The translations under genes and the position numbers were made by a program. The notes under the pieces were generated by a model, which ran no database searches, was not told the origin of the DNA, and saw only the letters and a list, made by a program, of their open reading frames with translations. A DNA stretch of 64,000 nt from Gammaproteobacteria bacterium. GTDB taxonomy: Bacteria > Pseudomonadota > Gammaproteobacteria > Acidiferrobacterales > SZUA-150. Each line of letters opens with the position of its first letter. Position 1 is the stretch's first letter. This document shows positions 16,233-25,041 of the stretch, piece after piece. Where the stretch lies: contig JAOUOD010000007.1 of NCBI GenBank assembly GCA_029880545.1, forward strand, positions 67,001 through 131,000. The letters are read 5' to 3'.

Positions 16233-17543
16233 ATGTTTTGGAAAGCTATACTGGTACCCGTGTTACTGATTGTCAGTCTGCCGGCCCGGGCGGTTTTGCA
16301 GATTGAGATAACCCAGTCGGGCGAAGGAGGGCTGCCGATTGCAGTCGTGCCTTTCTCCTGGGAAGGCAAGGGCAAGCCGCCCCAGGTGGTTTCGGATATT
16401 GTATCTTCCGATCTGGCGCGCAGCGGAAAGTTTACCGTTCTGGATAACAGGAAATTCATAAGTCGACCGACATCTGATCGTGATGTGGTATTCAAGGACT
16501 GGCGCATGATCAAGGCTGAAGCGCTGGTAATTGGCACGGTCAGGCAGGCTGGTGAAAACCAGTACCAGGTTGAGTACCGGTTGTATGATGTTTTCAAGCA
16601 GGCACAACTGGCCGGTTATCGTTACACGGTTACGGCGGAACTGTTGCGCCTAGCAGCGCACCAGGTCAGCGATGTGATTTATGCAAAACTCATGGGAGAG
16701 TCCGGGGCATTTGCAACACGTATAGCCTATATCACCAAGAAAGAGATTCAGCCTGGAAGAGCCGAGTATCGATTGCAGATTGCTGATTCGGATGGGTACG
16801 GACCGGTAACGGCAGTGACATCACGTGAACCTTTGATGTCGCCGGCATGGTCACCGGACGGGAACCAGATTGCCTACGTATCCTTTGAAGGCAAGCGATC
16901 CATGGTGTATATCCAGGAAGTGGCTACCGGCAAGCGTGAACGTATCGCCCAGTTTCAGGGAATCAATAGCGCACCGGCATGGTCGCCGGATGGTCGCCGA
17001 TTGGCGCTCACCCTGTCCAAGGACGGGAGCCCTGATATTTATATAAGAGATGTGGCTACAGGCAGGCTTGAGCGCGTGACGACGCACGGCGCCATTGATA
17101 CCGAGCCGGCATGGTCGCCGGATGGTCGCTACCTGGTTTTCACTTCGGACCGGGCCGGTGGCCCGCAGATTTACCAGATGGACCTGGAGCGTCGGGAGCT
17201 GAAAAGACTGACCTTTGAGGGTGATTATAATGCCCGCGCGTCGTATTCTGTGGATGGCAAGCGGCTGACACTGGTGACGCGCGAGCGGGGTCGTTATCAT
17301 GTGGGCGTGCTGAATCTTGATGGCCTGTCGTTGCAGATACTCACTGATTCACAGCTGGACGAGTCCCCCAGTTTTGCACCCAATGGCAGAATGGTGCTCT
17401 ACGCAACTGAGTTGCATGGGCGCGGTGTTCTGGCCTCCGTTTCATCAGATGGCCGGGTTCGCCAGACATTCAGGTTTGACCAGGGTGATGTGCGCGAACC
17501 GGCATGGTCACCGTATAATCAACAATTGAGATACAAGGAGTAA
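16233..17543 (+). CDS. tolB: Tol-Pal system protein TolB
   Basis: 436 residues. It has a signal peptide MFWKAILVPVLLIVSLPARA, an N-terminal alpha/beta domain (IAVVPFSWEG) and a six-bladed beta-propeller seen as repeats of the PAWSPDG motif (at least four copies between residues 205 and 435). This periplasmic protein binds Pal and TolA. It is followed by pal after 4 bases. Confidence 0.97.
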   Translation: MFWKAILVPVLLIVSLPARAVLQIEITQSGEGGLPIAVVPFSWEGKGKPPQVVSDIVSSDLARSGKFTVLDNRKFISRPTSDRDVVFKDWRMIKAEALVIGTVRQAGENQYQVEYRLYDVFKQAQLAGYRYTVTAELLRLAAHQVSDVIYAKLMGESGAFATRIAYITKKEIQPGRAEYRLQIADSDGYGPVTAVTSREPLMSPAWSPDGNQIAYVSFEGKRSMVYIQEVATGKRERIAQFQGINSAPAWSPDGRRLALTLSKDGSPDIYIRDVATGRLERVTTHGAIDTEPAWSPDGRYLVFTSDRAGGPQIYQMDLERRELKRLTFEGDYNARASYSVDGKRLTLVTRERGRYHVGVLNLDGLSLQILTDSQLDESPSFAPNGRMVLYATELHGRGVLASVSSDGRVRQTFRFDQGDVREPAWSPYNQQLRYKE

Positions 17544-17547
17544 CGGG

Positions 17548-18030
17548 ATGATGTGGAACAGATTGGCGGTATTGGCTGTTGTCACCATGTTGGGACTTGC
17601 TGCCTGCGGTGGTGACAAGGCAGTCGTCGAGGAAGGCGCTGGCGCGGATGCGGCAGGTGTGGGCGTTACAGGACTGGGCCAGGAGAGCCTGGGCGGCGAT
17701 CTCTTGTCCGAAACCCGGGTCTATTTTGAGTTTGACAGTGCCAGCCTTACCAGTGAAGGCAGCCAGGTTGTGGAAGCTCATGCCAGGCATCTGCTGGCCA
17801 ATAGCAATGTTATGGTGACGCTGGAAGGTCATTGCGACGAGCGCGGCACCCGCGAATATAACCTGGCATTGGGTGAGCGACGCGCCAAGGCAGTTGCGCG
17901 CATGATGCGGGTGCTTGGCGTGGCTGATGAGCGCATCAAGGTTACATCTTATGGTGAAGAGAAGCCGCTGGAATCAGGTCACGATGAGTCAGCCTGGCGT
18001 CAGAATCGTCGAGTTGAAATCATTTACTAG
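17548..18030 (+). CDS. pal: Peptidoglycan-associated lipoprotein Pal
   Basis: 160 residues. The lipoprotein signal ends in the lipobox LAAC (Cys 20), so it is anchored in the outer membrane. The OmpA-like domain has VYFEFDSASL, LEGHCDERGTREYNLALGER (peptidoglycan contact) and the ending QNRRVEIIY. It joins the outer membrane to the cell wall during constriction. Directly downstream of tolB, upstream of cpoB. Confidence 0.97.
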   Translation: MMWNRLAVLAVVTMLGLAACGGDKAVVEEGAGADAAGVGVTGLGQESLGGDLLSETRVYFEFDSASLTSEGSQVVEAHARHLLANSNVMVTLEGHCDERGTREYNLALGERRAKAVARMMRVLGVADERIKVTSYGEEKPLESGHDESAWRQNRRVEIIY

Positions 18031-18054
18031 GTTAGAGATATCAGGAGAACAGGT

Positions 18055-18918
18055 ATGTGCGGGTTCAGGCGATTGATGGCCGTGATGGTTATGATGGCCG
18101 TGGCGTCAACTGCATCAGCCGCTGATCGCCTGCAGGATCGTCGCAACAGCGATTTCGGCAGCCAGCCTGATGGCCCGGTTCCTGCAAAAAAGAGCGGCCC
18201 GAGCAACCTGGTTGAATTGCTTGTGCAGCTGGACAATCTTCAAAATGAAGTCAAGCAGCTGCGAAACCAGGTTGAAATCCAGAATCACCAGTTGCAGCAA
18301 CTCAAGGAAAGTCAGCGCAATGCCACGCGCGATGTCGATCAGAGATTACAGCGCCTTGAAGGCGGGGTCGGCGGTGCGCCAGTCGCTGCCGTGGATAAAA
18401 CCGAATCCGCGCCGGAGAAGAAGGGCGGTGCAATTGAGCCCGGGGTAGCGAAACTTGAGCCAGGGAAACAGGATGTTCCGGAAAAGCCCGCAGCCGCCAC
18501 GCCCGCGCCATCCAAGCCAGTTGATACATCTGTTCAGGCCCAGGAGGACTACGACGCGGCGTTCAAGTCGCTGAAAAACGGGTACTATCAGCAGGCCATT
18601 CAGAGTTTTACAGAATTCATCGACAAGTATCCCAAGCACAAGCTGGCAAGTAATGCCCAGTACTGGATTGCCAAATCACACTTTGTTACCCGTAATTACA
18701 AGCAGGCCTTGTCCGACTTTGACAAGACTATTGATAGCTATCCAAATAGCAGCAAGATTCCTGATGCCATGCTGAACAAGGGCTACGCCCTGTATGAGCT
18801 TGGACGATACAAGGAAGCACGCAAGGTGCTGGAAACTGCATCGACTCGTTACAAGAATACGCGCACCGGCAAGCGCGCCAGCGAGCGACTGGCACGCATG
18901 AAAAAGGAAGGGCGCTAG
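18055..18918 (+). CDS. cpoB: Cell division coordinator CpoB (YbgF)
   Basis: 287 residues. A signal peptide (to about residue 22, ASTASA) is followed by a coiled coil (residues 45-100, VELLVQLDNLQNEVKQLRNQ), a Pro/Ala/Lys linker and TPR repeats (from about 165; NGYYQQAIQSFTEFIDKYP and further units). CpoB tunes PBP1b in response to Tol during division. It closes the tol-pal cluster and lies 22 bases before queE. Confidence 0.94.
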   Translation: MCGFRRLMAVMVMMAVASTASAADRLQDRRNSDFGSQPDGPVPAKKSGPSNLVELLVQLDNLQNEVKQLRNQVEIQNHQLQQLKESQRNATRDVDQRLQRLEGGVGGAPVAAVDKTESAPEKKGGAIEPGVAKLEPGKQDVPEKPAAATPAPSKPVDTSVQAQEDYDAAFKSLKNGYYQQAIQSFTEFIDKYPKHKLASNAQYWIAKSHFVTRNYKQALSDFDKTIDSYPNSSKIPDAMLNKGYALYELGRYKEARKVLETASTRYKNTRTGKRASERLARMKKEGR

Positions 18919-18940
18919 GCATCTGCCAGGCCGCAGTCAT

Positions 18941-19624
18941 ATGATCAGCAACACTGAACCTCCGGTGGCGCAGCGTGAACCAGGTACAAGCCTGCGTATT
19001 ACCGAAATCTTTTGTTCCTTGCAGGGAGAAAGCCAGACGGTGGGCTGGCCAACAACGTTCATCAGGCTGACTGGCTGTCCGCTGCGATGTAACTACTGTG
19101 ATACCGAGTACGCTTTTCGTGGTGGTGTTGCGATGAGCATCGAAGCAATCATGGACCGGGTCGCCGGACTCGGTGTGCAGCATGTTACAGTCACTGGCGG
19201 AGAACCGCTGGCACAAAAACCTGTGCTTCAGTTGCTCGCCGGTCTCGCAGATGCCGGTTACCTGGTTTCACTTGAGACCAGTGGAGCACTGGCAATTGAT
19301 GGTGTGGACGAGCGCGTACTGGTAGTTATGGATCTGAAGACACCTGCGTCGGGTGAGGTTGACAAGAACCGTTACGAGAATATTGCCCGGCTTAAGGGCG
19401 CGGATGAAATTAAGTTTGTTATTTGCAATCGCGAGGATTACGAATGGGCCTGTCAATGCATGGTTGATCATGCCATTGTTGATCAATGCCAGGTGCTGAT
19501 GTCTCCGGCTTTCGGGCAACAGGATCCGGCTCAATTGGCACAATGGATTCTTGACGACAGATTGCCTGTTCGGTTTCAACTTCAGCTTCACAAGGTTCTG
19601 TGGGGAAGTGAACCGGGGCGGTAA
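18941..19624 (+). CDS. queE: 7-carboxy-7-deazaguanine synthase
   Basis: 227 residues. A radical-SAM enzyme that rearranges 6-carboxytetrahydropterin to CDG in queuosine synthesis. The FCSLQGES motif precedes the cluster motif CPLRCNYC (CX3CX2C), then VTVTGGEPL. It is coupled to queC (14 bases) and follows cpoB closely, so it may be transcribed from the tol-pal promoter. Confidence 0.95.
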   Translation: MISNTEPPVAQREPGTSLRITEIFCSLQGESQTVGWPTTFIRLTGCPLRCNYCDTEYAFRGGVAMSIEAIMDRVAGLGVQHVTVTGGEPLAQKPVLQLLAGLADAGYLVSLETSGALAIDGVDERVLVVMDLKTPASGEVDKNRYENIARLKGADEIKFVICNREDYEWACQCMVDHAIVDQCQVLMSPAFGQQDPAQLAQWILDDRLPVRFQLQLHKVLWGSEPGR

Positions 19625-19638
19625 CAAGGTTATTTTCA

Positions 19639-20349
19639 ATGAGGTCTGAACAACAACAAAACGGATTCGAATCAGTCGGCAAAGCCGTGATCCTGGTATC
19701 GGGCGGCCTGGATTCCGCTACCGTTCTGGCGATGGCGCGCTCCCGGGGCTATGATTGCTATGCGTTGAGCTTTGACTATGGTCAGCGACACCGCTGTGAA
19801 CTCAGGGCTGCAGCGGTTGTGGCAAAAGCGTATGGCGCGGCGGAGCACAGGGTGGTCAATCTCGATATGTCGTGGATTGGCGGCTCGGCATTGACCGATA
19901 CGACTATTCCGGTACCGGAGGATCAGGCAGACAGCAGCGACATCCCGATTACATACGTTCCTGCCAGGAATACGGTGTTTCTTTCCTACGCGCTGGCGTG
20001 GGCTGAAGTTATCGGGGCCCGCGACATTTTTATCGGTGCCAATGCCGTGGACTATTCCGGTTATCCTGATTGTCGTCCGGCTTTTATTGAGTCATTCGAA
20101 AGACTGGCCAACCTGGCCACCAAGGCCGGAATAGAAGGCCGGAGCTTTCGAATCCATGCGCCACTGATTGACCTGAGCAAGGCGGAAATTATCCGCAAAG
20201 GATCGATCCTGGGCGTAGATTACTCGTTGACCAGCTCCTGTTACCAGCCGGATGAGGATTGCCGTGCCTGTGGCCACTGCGATTCCTGCAGGTTGCGCAA
20301 GGCCGGGTTCTCTGACGCAGGCATGGAAGATCCGACCCGTTACAGGTGA
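19639..20349 (+). CDS. queC: 7-cyano-7-deazaguanine synthase
   Basis: 236 residues. It converts CDG to preQ0 using ATP and ammonia. The PP-loop is [12 protein letters not shown] (residues 20-31), and the zinc site is [10 protein letters not shown] near the C-terminus, with CYQPDEDC just before. The next steps of the queuosine path are not in the window. It ends the collinear run that began at yebC. Confidence 0.96.
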   Translation: MRSEQQQNGFESVGKAVILVSGGLDSATVLAMARSRGYDCYALSFDYGQRHRCELRAAAVVAKAYGAAEHRVVNLDMSWIGGSALTDTTIPVPEDQADSSDIPITYVPARNTVFLSYALAWAEVIGARDIFIGANAVDYSGYPDCRPAFIESFERLANLATKAGIEGRSFRIHAPLIDLSKAEIIRKGSILGVDYSLTSSCYQPDEDCRACGHCDSCRLRKAGFSDAGMEDPTRYR

Positions 20350-20484
20350 CTTTGGTCGGCGCGATAATGGGTTCGCCGAGGCGACGCACCTGGTTGCGGA
20401 ATAAATTACACCCAACGATCGTCTAGGAGTGGAGTTCAGGCCCGGTAGGCGTAAATAGAAAAACATGTTGCGAGGACGTGTCCA

Positions 20485-21657
20485 ATGGAATTAAGCATTC
20501 ATAATCAGATACTTCTGATTGTTTTCATAACTGCAGCCGTAATGGGTGCAATCGTGAACAAGACCAACTTCTGTACAATGGGCGCGGTCTCTGACTGGGT
20601 AAACATGGGCGATATGGGCCGCATTCGTGCCTGGTTGCTGGCGATGGCCATCGGTATAGCCGGTGTCCTGGTCATGGAGACAGCGGGCGTTATTACATTG
20701 CCTGGTGATACCTTTCCGCCATATCGCACTGCCAGTTTTGCCTGGCTTCGTTATGTGCTGGGCGGTTTCATCTTTGGTATTGGCATGACACTCGGCAGCG
20801 GCTGTGGCAACAAGACGCTGGTCCGTATTGGTGGCGGTAATATCAAGTCCATTTTTGTCCTTGCGATTATGGGTGTGTGCGCCTACGTCATGTTGTGGAC
20901 CAATTTTTTTGATACCGCGTTCATGAGCTGGATTCGCCCGACTATTGTTGATCTCACTACCATGAATATGCCGAGCCAGAAACTGGGTGATATGGTCGGT
21001 GCCGGTTCTGACGCTTCGGGCACGATTCACCTGGTTGTCGGTGCGCTGGCTATAGCGGGTATACTGTTTTATGTATTCAAGTCTGCTCATTTCCGTGGCA
21101 GTTTTGATCACATCCTGGGTGGCGTTGCCGTTGGCGTGGCAGTTTTGATCGGCTGGTACGTGACTGGCAGTAATTTTGAAGCCTGGAAAGAATTTGCTGA
21201 TTTCTCCGAAACGCCGCCAAGCCGCGTCGCCGTTCAGTCCTATACGTTCATTAGTCCGGCAGGCGACCTGATGCGCTACTTGCAGCAACCGGGCAATTTG
21301 GGCCTGATCAATTTTGGTGTTGTGGCGTTACTGGGGGTTATAGCCGGTTCTTTCCTGTACGCGATCTTCAGCAAATCTTTTCGAATCGAGTGGTTCGTGA
21401 ATCGCAGTGATTTTATCAATCATGCAGTCGGTGGCGTACTTATGGGCATCGGTGGCGTCCTGTCCATGGGCTGTACGATCGGCCAGGCGGTAACCGGCGT
21501 GTCTACGCTGGCGCTGGGATCCTTTGTAACATTTGCAGCCATCGTATTTGGTTGTGCATTGACCATGAAGGTCCAGTTTAACCTGCTTGATGAGCAGGGA
21601 TTTGGATCGGCTGTGGTCAGCGCATTACGCGAGATGAAGCTGTTACCTCAAAAGTAA
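20485..21657 (+). CDS. YeeE/YedE family sulfur-compound transporter (TsuA-like)
   Basis: 390 residues with about nine or ten hydrophobic segments. The two paired signatures of the family are present: GSGCGNKTLVRIGGGN (about residues 104-119) and SMGCTIGQAVTGVSTLALGS (about 328-347), each with a conserved cysteine. TsuA-type members take up thiosulfate through persulfide relay on such cysteines; others may move other sulfur species. A single long protein of this kind fits a sulfur oxidiser. It has its own leader of 135 bases after queC and a GAGGA ribosome site. Confidence 0.88.
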   Translation: MELSIHNQILLIVFITAAVMGAIVNKTNFCTMGAVSDWVNMGDMGRIRAWLLAMAIGIAGVLVMETAGVITLPGDTFPPYRTASFAWLRYVLGGFIFGIGMTLGSGCGNKTLVRIGGGNIKSIFVLAIMGVCAYVMLWTNFFDTAFMSWIRPTIVDLTTMNMPSQKLGDMVGAGSDASGTIHLVVGALAIAGILFYVFKSAHFRGSFDHILGGVAVGVAVLIGWYVTGSNFEAWKEFADFSETPPSRVAVQSYTFISPAGDLMRYLQQPGNLGLINFGVVALLGVIAGSFLYAIFSKSFRIEWFVNRSDFINHAVGGVLMGIGGVLSMGCTIGQAVTGVSTLALGSFVTFAAIVFGCALTMKVQFNLLDEQGFGSAVVSALREMKLLPQK

Positions 21658-21688
21658 GGGATGCAGGTTTTTCCTGTATCCCCGCAGG

Positions 21689-21740
21689 TTATCCAGGCGC
21701 CCGGTCGGCGGTTTGACAGCCCGCCGCCGGGTCTGGATAA
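21689..21740. other. Long imperfect stem-loop between transporter gene and tRNA-Lys
   Basis: TTATCCAG, CCCGG and CGGCGG on the left pair with CCGCCG, CCGGG and CTGGATAA on the right around a 9-base loop. No T-run follows. It may end transcription of the transporter gene by other means, protect its mRNA 3' end, or act in processing of the downstream tRNA. Confidence 0.55.
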
Positions 21741-21749
21741 TCGCGCCTT

Positions 21750-21765
21750 CCCCGGCTGACCGGGG
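21750..21765. other. Short GC hairpin upstream of tRNA-Lys
   Basis: CCCCGG and CCGGGG form a 6-bp stem around CTGA, ending 12 bases before the tRNA. It may be part of the tRNA leader or a discriminator-like element. Confidence 0.4.
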
Positions 21766-21777
21766 GATTCATTCAGG

Positions 21778-21853
21778 GGGCTGTTAGCTCAGTTGGTAGA
21801 GCACCGGACTTTTAATCCGATGGTCGCAGGTTCGATCCCTGCACAGCCCACCA
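21778..21853 (+). tRNA. tRNA-Lys (anticodon TTT)
   Basis: 76 bases with encoded CCA. Acceptor arms GGGCTGT and ACAGCCC pair fully. The D arm is GCTC..GAGC, the anticodon loop CTTTTAA has TTT at 21811-21813, and the T arm is GCAGG TTCGATC CCTGC. The top pair of the anticodon stem (27-43) is C-A instead of a Watson-Crick or GU pair; the other four pairs are good. Confidence 0.97.
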
Positions 21854-21897
21854 CCTCATTTTTCATTTATCTCATCGGCATTTGCTAAGATCGCCCT

Positions 21898-22443
21898 ATG
21901 GCCAATGCTCGCGAACGCCTGTTTTTTGCCTTGATGGCTCCCGGGCCAGTCCAGTCGACTGTTGCGCAGTTGCAAGGAGAAACCTTGCCCGGTGGCGGCA
22001 GGTGGGTAGGGGCTGAAAACCTGCATGTGACCTTGTTATTCCTGGGGTCTGTGGAGCCGGGCCAGAGAAAATGCCTGATCCGCGGCGCCGACACCGTCAG
22101 GTGCGAGCCGTTTACGCTGGTTTTCGATGCGCCCGGGGTTTGGCAGCGTCCGCAGGTAGCGTGGCTCGGCAGTTCAGGACAAATTCCAGAGGCCATGACG
22201 GGGTTGGCAACAAGCATCGAAAAAGTTGCGCAAGACTGTGGCATTTCCGGGCAAGACCGGCCGCTGGTACCCCATGTGACGATGGCTCGCAAGATCAGGG
22301 CGCTGCCAGCGGGCCTGAGTCGGCCCTTCCCCCCTGTTGCCTGGCCAGTCAACGAGTTTTGCCTTGTTAGATCAGAAACCCGCTCGGAGGGCGTCATTTA
22401 CCGGGTAATCCAGCGCTGGACGCTTTCGCCGAATTCCGCGTGA
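21898..22443 (+). CDS. thpR: RNA 2',3'-cyclic phosphodiesterase (LigT/ThpR)
   Basis: 181 residues. A 2H phosphoesterase that opens 2',3'-cyclic phosphates on RNA. The two HxTx motifs are LHVTLLFLG (about residue 43) and VPHVTMARK (about residue 123). The start RLFFALM-like segment RERLFFALMAPGP is typical. It starts 45 bases after the tRNA-Lys gene. It converges with the HD-GYP gene, and no terminator is seen in the 11 bases between them. Confidence 0.92.
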   Translation: MANARERLFFALMAPGPVQSTVAQLQGETLPGGGRWVGAENLHVTLLFLGSVEPGQRKCLIRGADTVRCEPFTLVFDAPGVWQRPQVAWLGSSGQIPEAMTGLATSIEKVAQDCGISGQDRPLVPHVTMARKIRALPAGLSRPFPPVAWPVNEFCLVRSETRSEGVIYRVIQRWTLSPNSA

Positions 22444-22454
22444 TCCGGCAAAGA

Positions 22455-23747
22455 TTAGTGCAGTGGCAGGTAGTCGGTCGGGTTGATGCCGTGGGTGCCT
22501 GCCGGTAAAACCCGGCTGATTTCCAGTTTGTGGCCCGATTCATCGTCAATGGGGGTGTGGTAGAGATCTACGATTTTTACCGGGGTAAATGGCCGCTTGT
22601 CAGGTGTTAACACCATGACGACTTTCGGTCGCAGGCGACGAGTCCGGTTGATCGTGGCTACCACGCCAATACTGCCAGTGCTCATTTCTACCAGGCTGCC
22701 GATCGGGTAGACCCCCATGCACTGGATGAATTGCTCGATCATGCCGGGATCAAAATTCCGGTTTCGCCATTCGTACATGCGCCGGAGGGCCTCGTGAGAC
22801 GACATGCCGATATGGTAGGAGCGATCACTGGTAATAGCATCGTAGCAGTCCACGATACCGCCGATCTGACCGAACAGGCTGATCTCCTGGCCTGTACGAC
22901 CACCGGAATACCCGGTTCCGTCATAGCGCTCATGATGGAACCTGGCAACATCGACTGCCGCCCTCGGTATGCCACGGGCAACATCGAGAATTTCGACCCC
23001 CAGCGGAACGTGAGATTTGATTTCCTCGAACTCTTCCTTGCTTAACTTCCCTGGTTTGTTGATGAGTTCCGTGGAGATTTTCATTTTGCCGACGTCGTGC
23101 AGCAGGGCGCCGATTCCGAGCACGTTGAGACCTTCTTTGGGCAGACCCAGGTGGCGCCCAAATACGAGCGCCAGAATGCACACGCGCAGCGAATGCAGTG
23201 CCGTATATTCGTCCCGGTTTTTCAGCTGGCTGAAGCAGATCATGGCATCAGGATTGCGGACAATACTCTCGGTCATTTCACCAACAACCTGTTTTGCACC
23301 TTCGGCATTTATGCTTCTGCCGAGGCGGACGTCCTCCATGATGTCATAAATCATGTGCCGCGTTTTTGATTCGACTTCCCTGGCTGACTGAATTTCTTCA
23401 TCCAGTGTGGTCATATCCCGGTAGGCGGGCGCAGTACGGCTATGTACTTCGTCCAGCGCCTGCTTGACTGATTCCTCGGCAACAAGGTGTACCGGCTCCA
23501 CCGATTCGGGTTCAGTCTGTTGCGGCGCTTCGCCATAAAGACCTGCCGCCGCGTGCATGGGGTTGATATCCGCGCCTTGCGAAGTGTCGATGTAGATGTG
23601 TTTGCAGTGTTTGGCCAGCTGTTTCAGTTCTTCATCGGAAGTGATCTTGAATCCCTGGAACAAAAACGGTGTGTCACGCCATGGTCGATCAAGCTCGGCC
23701 ACGTACATGCCAATCTGTGCTTCAGTTACGCCAATCTTCTTGTTCAT
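22455..23747 (-). CDS. HD-GYP-type protein with N-terminal DUF3391
   Basis: 430 residues. The N-terminal DUF3391-type part (IGMYVAELDRPWRDTPFLFQ) is followed by an HD-GYP phosphodiesterase domain (about 190-360). It has LLHDVGKMKIS for the metal-binding HD pair and HHERYDGTGYSGG for the GYP motif; the proline of GYP is a serine. Such enzymes degrade cyclic di-GMP. The start ATG 23747 (MNKKIGVTEAQIG) has AGGA upstream; the frame is open 9 codons further back. It stands alone on the minus strand. Confidence 0.92.
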   Translation of the reverse strand: MNKKIGVTEAQIGMYVAELDRPWRDTPFLFQGFKITSDEELKQLAKHCKHIYIDTSQGADINPMHAAAGLYGEAPQQTEPESVEPVHLVAEESVKQALDEVHSRTAPAYRDMTTLDEEIQSAREVESKTRHMIYDIMEDVRLGRSINAEGAKQVVGEMTESIVRNPDAMICFSQLKNRDEYTALHSLRVCILALVFGRHLGLPKEGLNVLGIGALLHDVGKMKISTELINKPGKLSKEEFEEIKSHVPLGVEILDVARGIPRAAVDVARFHHERYDGTGYSGGRTGQEISLFGQIGGIVDCYDAITSDRSYHIGMSSHEALRRMYEWRNRNFDPGMIEQFIQCMGVYPIGSLVEMSTGSIGVVATINRTRRLRPKVVMVLTPDKRPFTPVKIVDLYHTPIDDESGHKLEISRVLPAGTHGINPTDYLPLH

Positions 23748-23890
23748 GACATCCTGCCGATTTGCCTTACACAAGTTATGGGTAAGGAAAGCAAACTCTA
23801 CTTCCTGTGGGCTGCGCGACTGTATGCCTGGTCCTGATATGACCAGGTCGAATTTATAGTAAGAGTATTATAGACAATAACCGGCACCAA

Positions 23891-23925
23891 AGAAAACGGG
23901 GTCAGCAAGGCCTTGCCGACCCCGT
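23891..23925 (-). terminator. Intrinsic terminator of the phosphoribulokinase gene
   Basis: On the minus strand ACGGGGTC and GCAAGG pair with CCTTGC and GACCCCGT around one mismatch, followed by TTTTCT. It lies 24 bases after the stop of the gene ending at 23949. Confidence 0.85.
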
Positions 23926-23948
23926 GAAAGCCTTCTTATTCAGTTGAA

Positions 23949-24806
23949 TTAGCGGGCTTTTTTCATCATTTCGTGAATCAACGGGGTAAGAATGAGCTCC
24001 ATGGCAAAGCCCATTTTTCCGCCCGGCACGACAATCGTATTCCGGCGTGACATGAAGGAGTCATGAATCATGCTAAGCAGGAACGGGAAATCTACGCCTG
24101 CCGGATTCTGGAAACGAATGACAATAAAACTTTCATCCGGTGTCGGAATGTCACGGGCAATAAACGGGTTTGACGTATCGACCGTCGGAACACGCTGGAA
24201 GTTAATGTGGGTACGGGAGAACTGCGGTGTAATGAAGTTTACATAGTCATCCATACGACGAAGAATGGTATCGGTAACCGCTTCAGTCGAATAGCCTCGT
24301 TCAGCCGTATCACGGTGAATTTTCTGAATCCACTCCAGGTTAACAATTGGTACAACACCGACAAGCAGGTCCACGTGCCTGGCAACGTTTGCGGTTTCGG
24401 TCACTACGCCACCGTGAAGACCTTCATAGAACAGCAGGTCCGTGCCGGATGGAATATCTTCCCAAGGAGTAAACGTACCCGGTTGCTGCTGATACGGTTC
24501 AGCCTCTTCATCGCTGTGCAGGTAGTAACGCTTCTTGCCTGTGCCATCCTTGGAATACTGGGAAAACAATTCTTCCAGCTTGTCGAACAAGTTGGCTTCA
24601 TCGCCAAAGTGGCTGAAGTTCCGGTTGCCGCTCTCCGTCATGGCTTTTTTCATGGCAGCCCGGTCGTAGCGATGAAAGCTGTCGCCTTCGATAATGACCG
24701 GGTTCAGTTTTTCGCGCCAGAAGATATGTTCAAATGCACGTTTGACAGTCGTGGTGCCGGCGCCGGAAGACCCGGTAATCGCAACGATCGGGTGTTTTAC
24801 TGACAT
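23949..24806 (-). CDS. prkB: Phosphoribulokinase
   Basis: 285 residues, the proteobacterial class I length. It phosphorylates ribulose 5-phosphate to ribulose 1,5-bisphosphate, the Calvin-cycle step before RuBisCO. The P-loop variant is ITGSSGAGTTTVKRAF (10-25), then IIEGDSFHRYDR (38-49) and FYEGLHGG, both PRK signatures, with RRMDDYVNFITPQF further on. No RuBisCO or other cbb gene is in the window. E. coli also has a PRK homologue without the cycle, so autotrophy is supported by the sox context rather than proved. It has its own terminator. The start has AGGGAGAT upstream. Confidence 0.93.
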   Translation of the reverse strand: MSVKHPIVAITGSSGAGTTTVKRAFEHIFWREKLNPVIIEGDSFHRYDRAAMKKAMTESGNRNFSHFGDEANLFDKLEELFSQYSKDGTGKKRYYLHSDEEAEPYQQQPGTFTPWEDIPSGTDLLFYEGLHGGVVTETANVARHVDLLVGVVPIVNLEWIQKIHRDTAERGYSTEAVTDTILRRMDDYVNFITPQFSRTHINFQRVPTVDTSNPFIARDIPTPDESFIVIRFQNPAGVDFPFLLSMIHDSFMSRRNTIVVPGGKMGFAMELILTPLIHEMMKKAR

Positions 24807-24992
24807 GGGTTAGATCTCCCTAAAGAAAATTTGGAACTTCAAGGCTTTTGTGGGCCTGGTCCGATTTTTAAAGGCGGCATTCTACCCTAGCCGGCAACGT
24901 CGTGCTATGGCGGAGCGATAAAAACGTTTTATATAGATAAAAATTCAGTCGTTAAATCAATAGCTTAAGAATTATAGGTCGGCAGGCACAAA

Positions 24993-25019
24993 CAAAACGC
25001 CCGGCACGTGGCCGGGCGT
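24993..25019 (-). terminator. Intrinsic terminator of soxB
   Basis: ACGCCCGGC and GCCGGGCGT form a 9-bp stem with a 5-base loop. Minus-strand reading continues into TTTTGTTTG. It begins 23 bases after the soxB stop. Confidence 0.9.
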
Positions 25020-25041
25020 ATGAAGTCCAGTTTTTGCTGGT

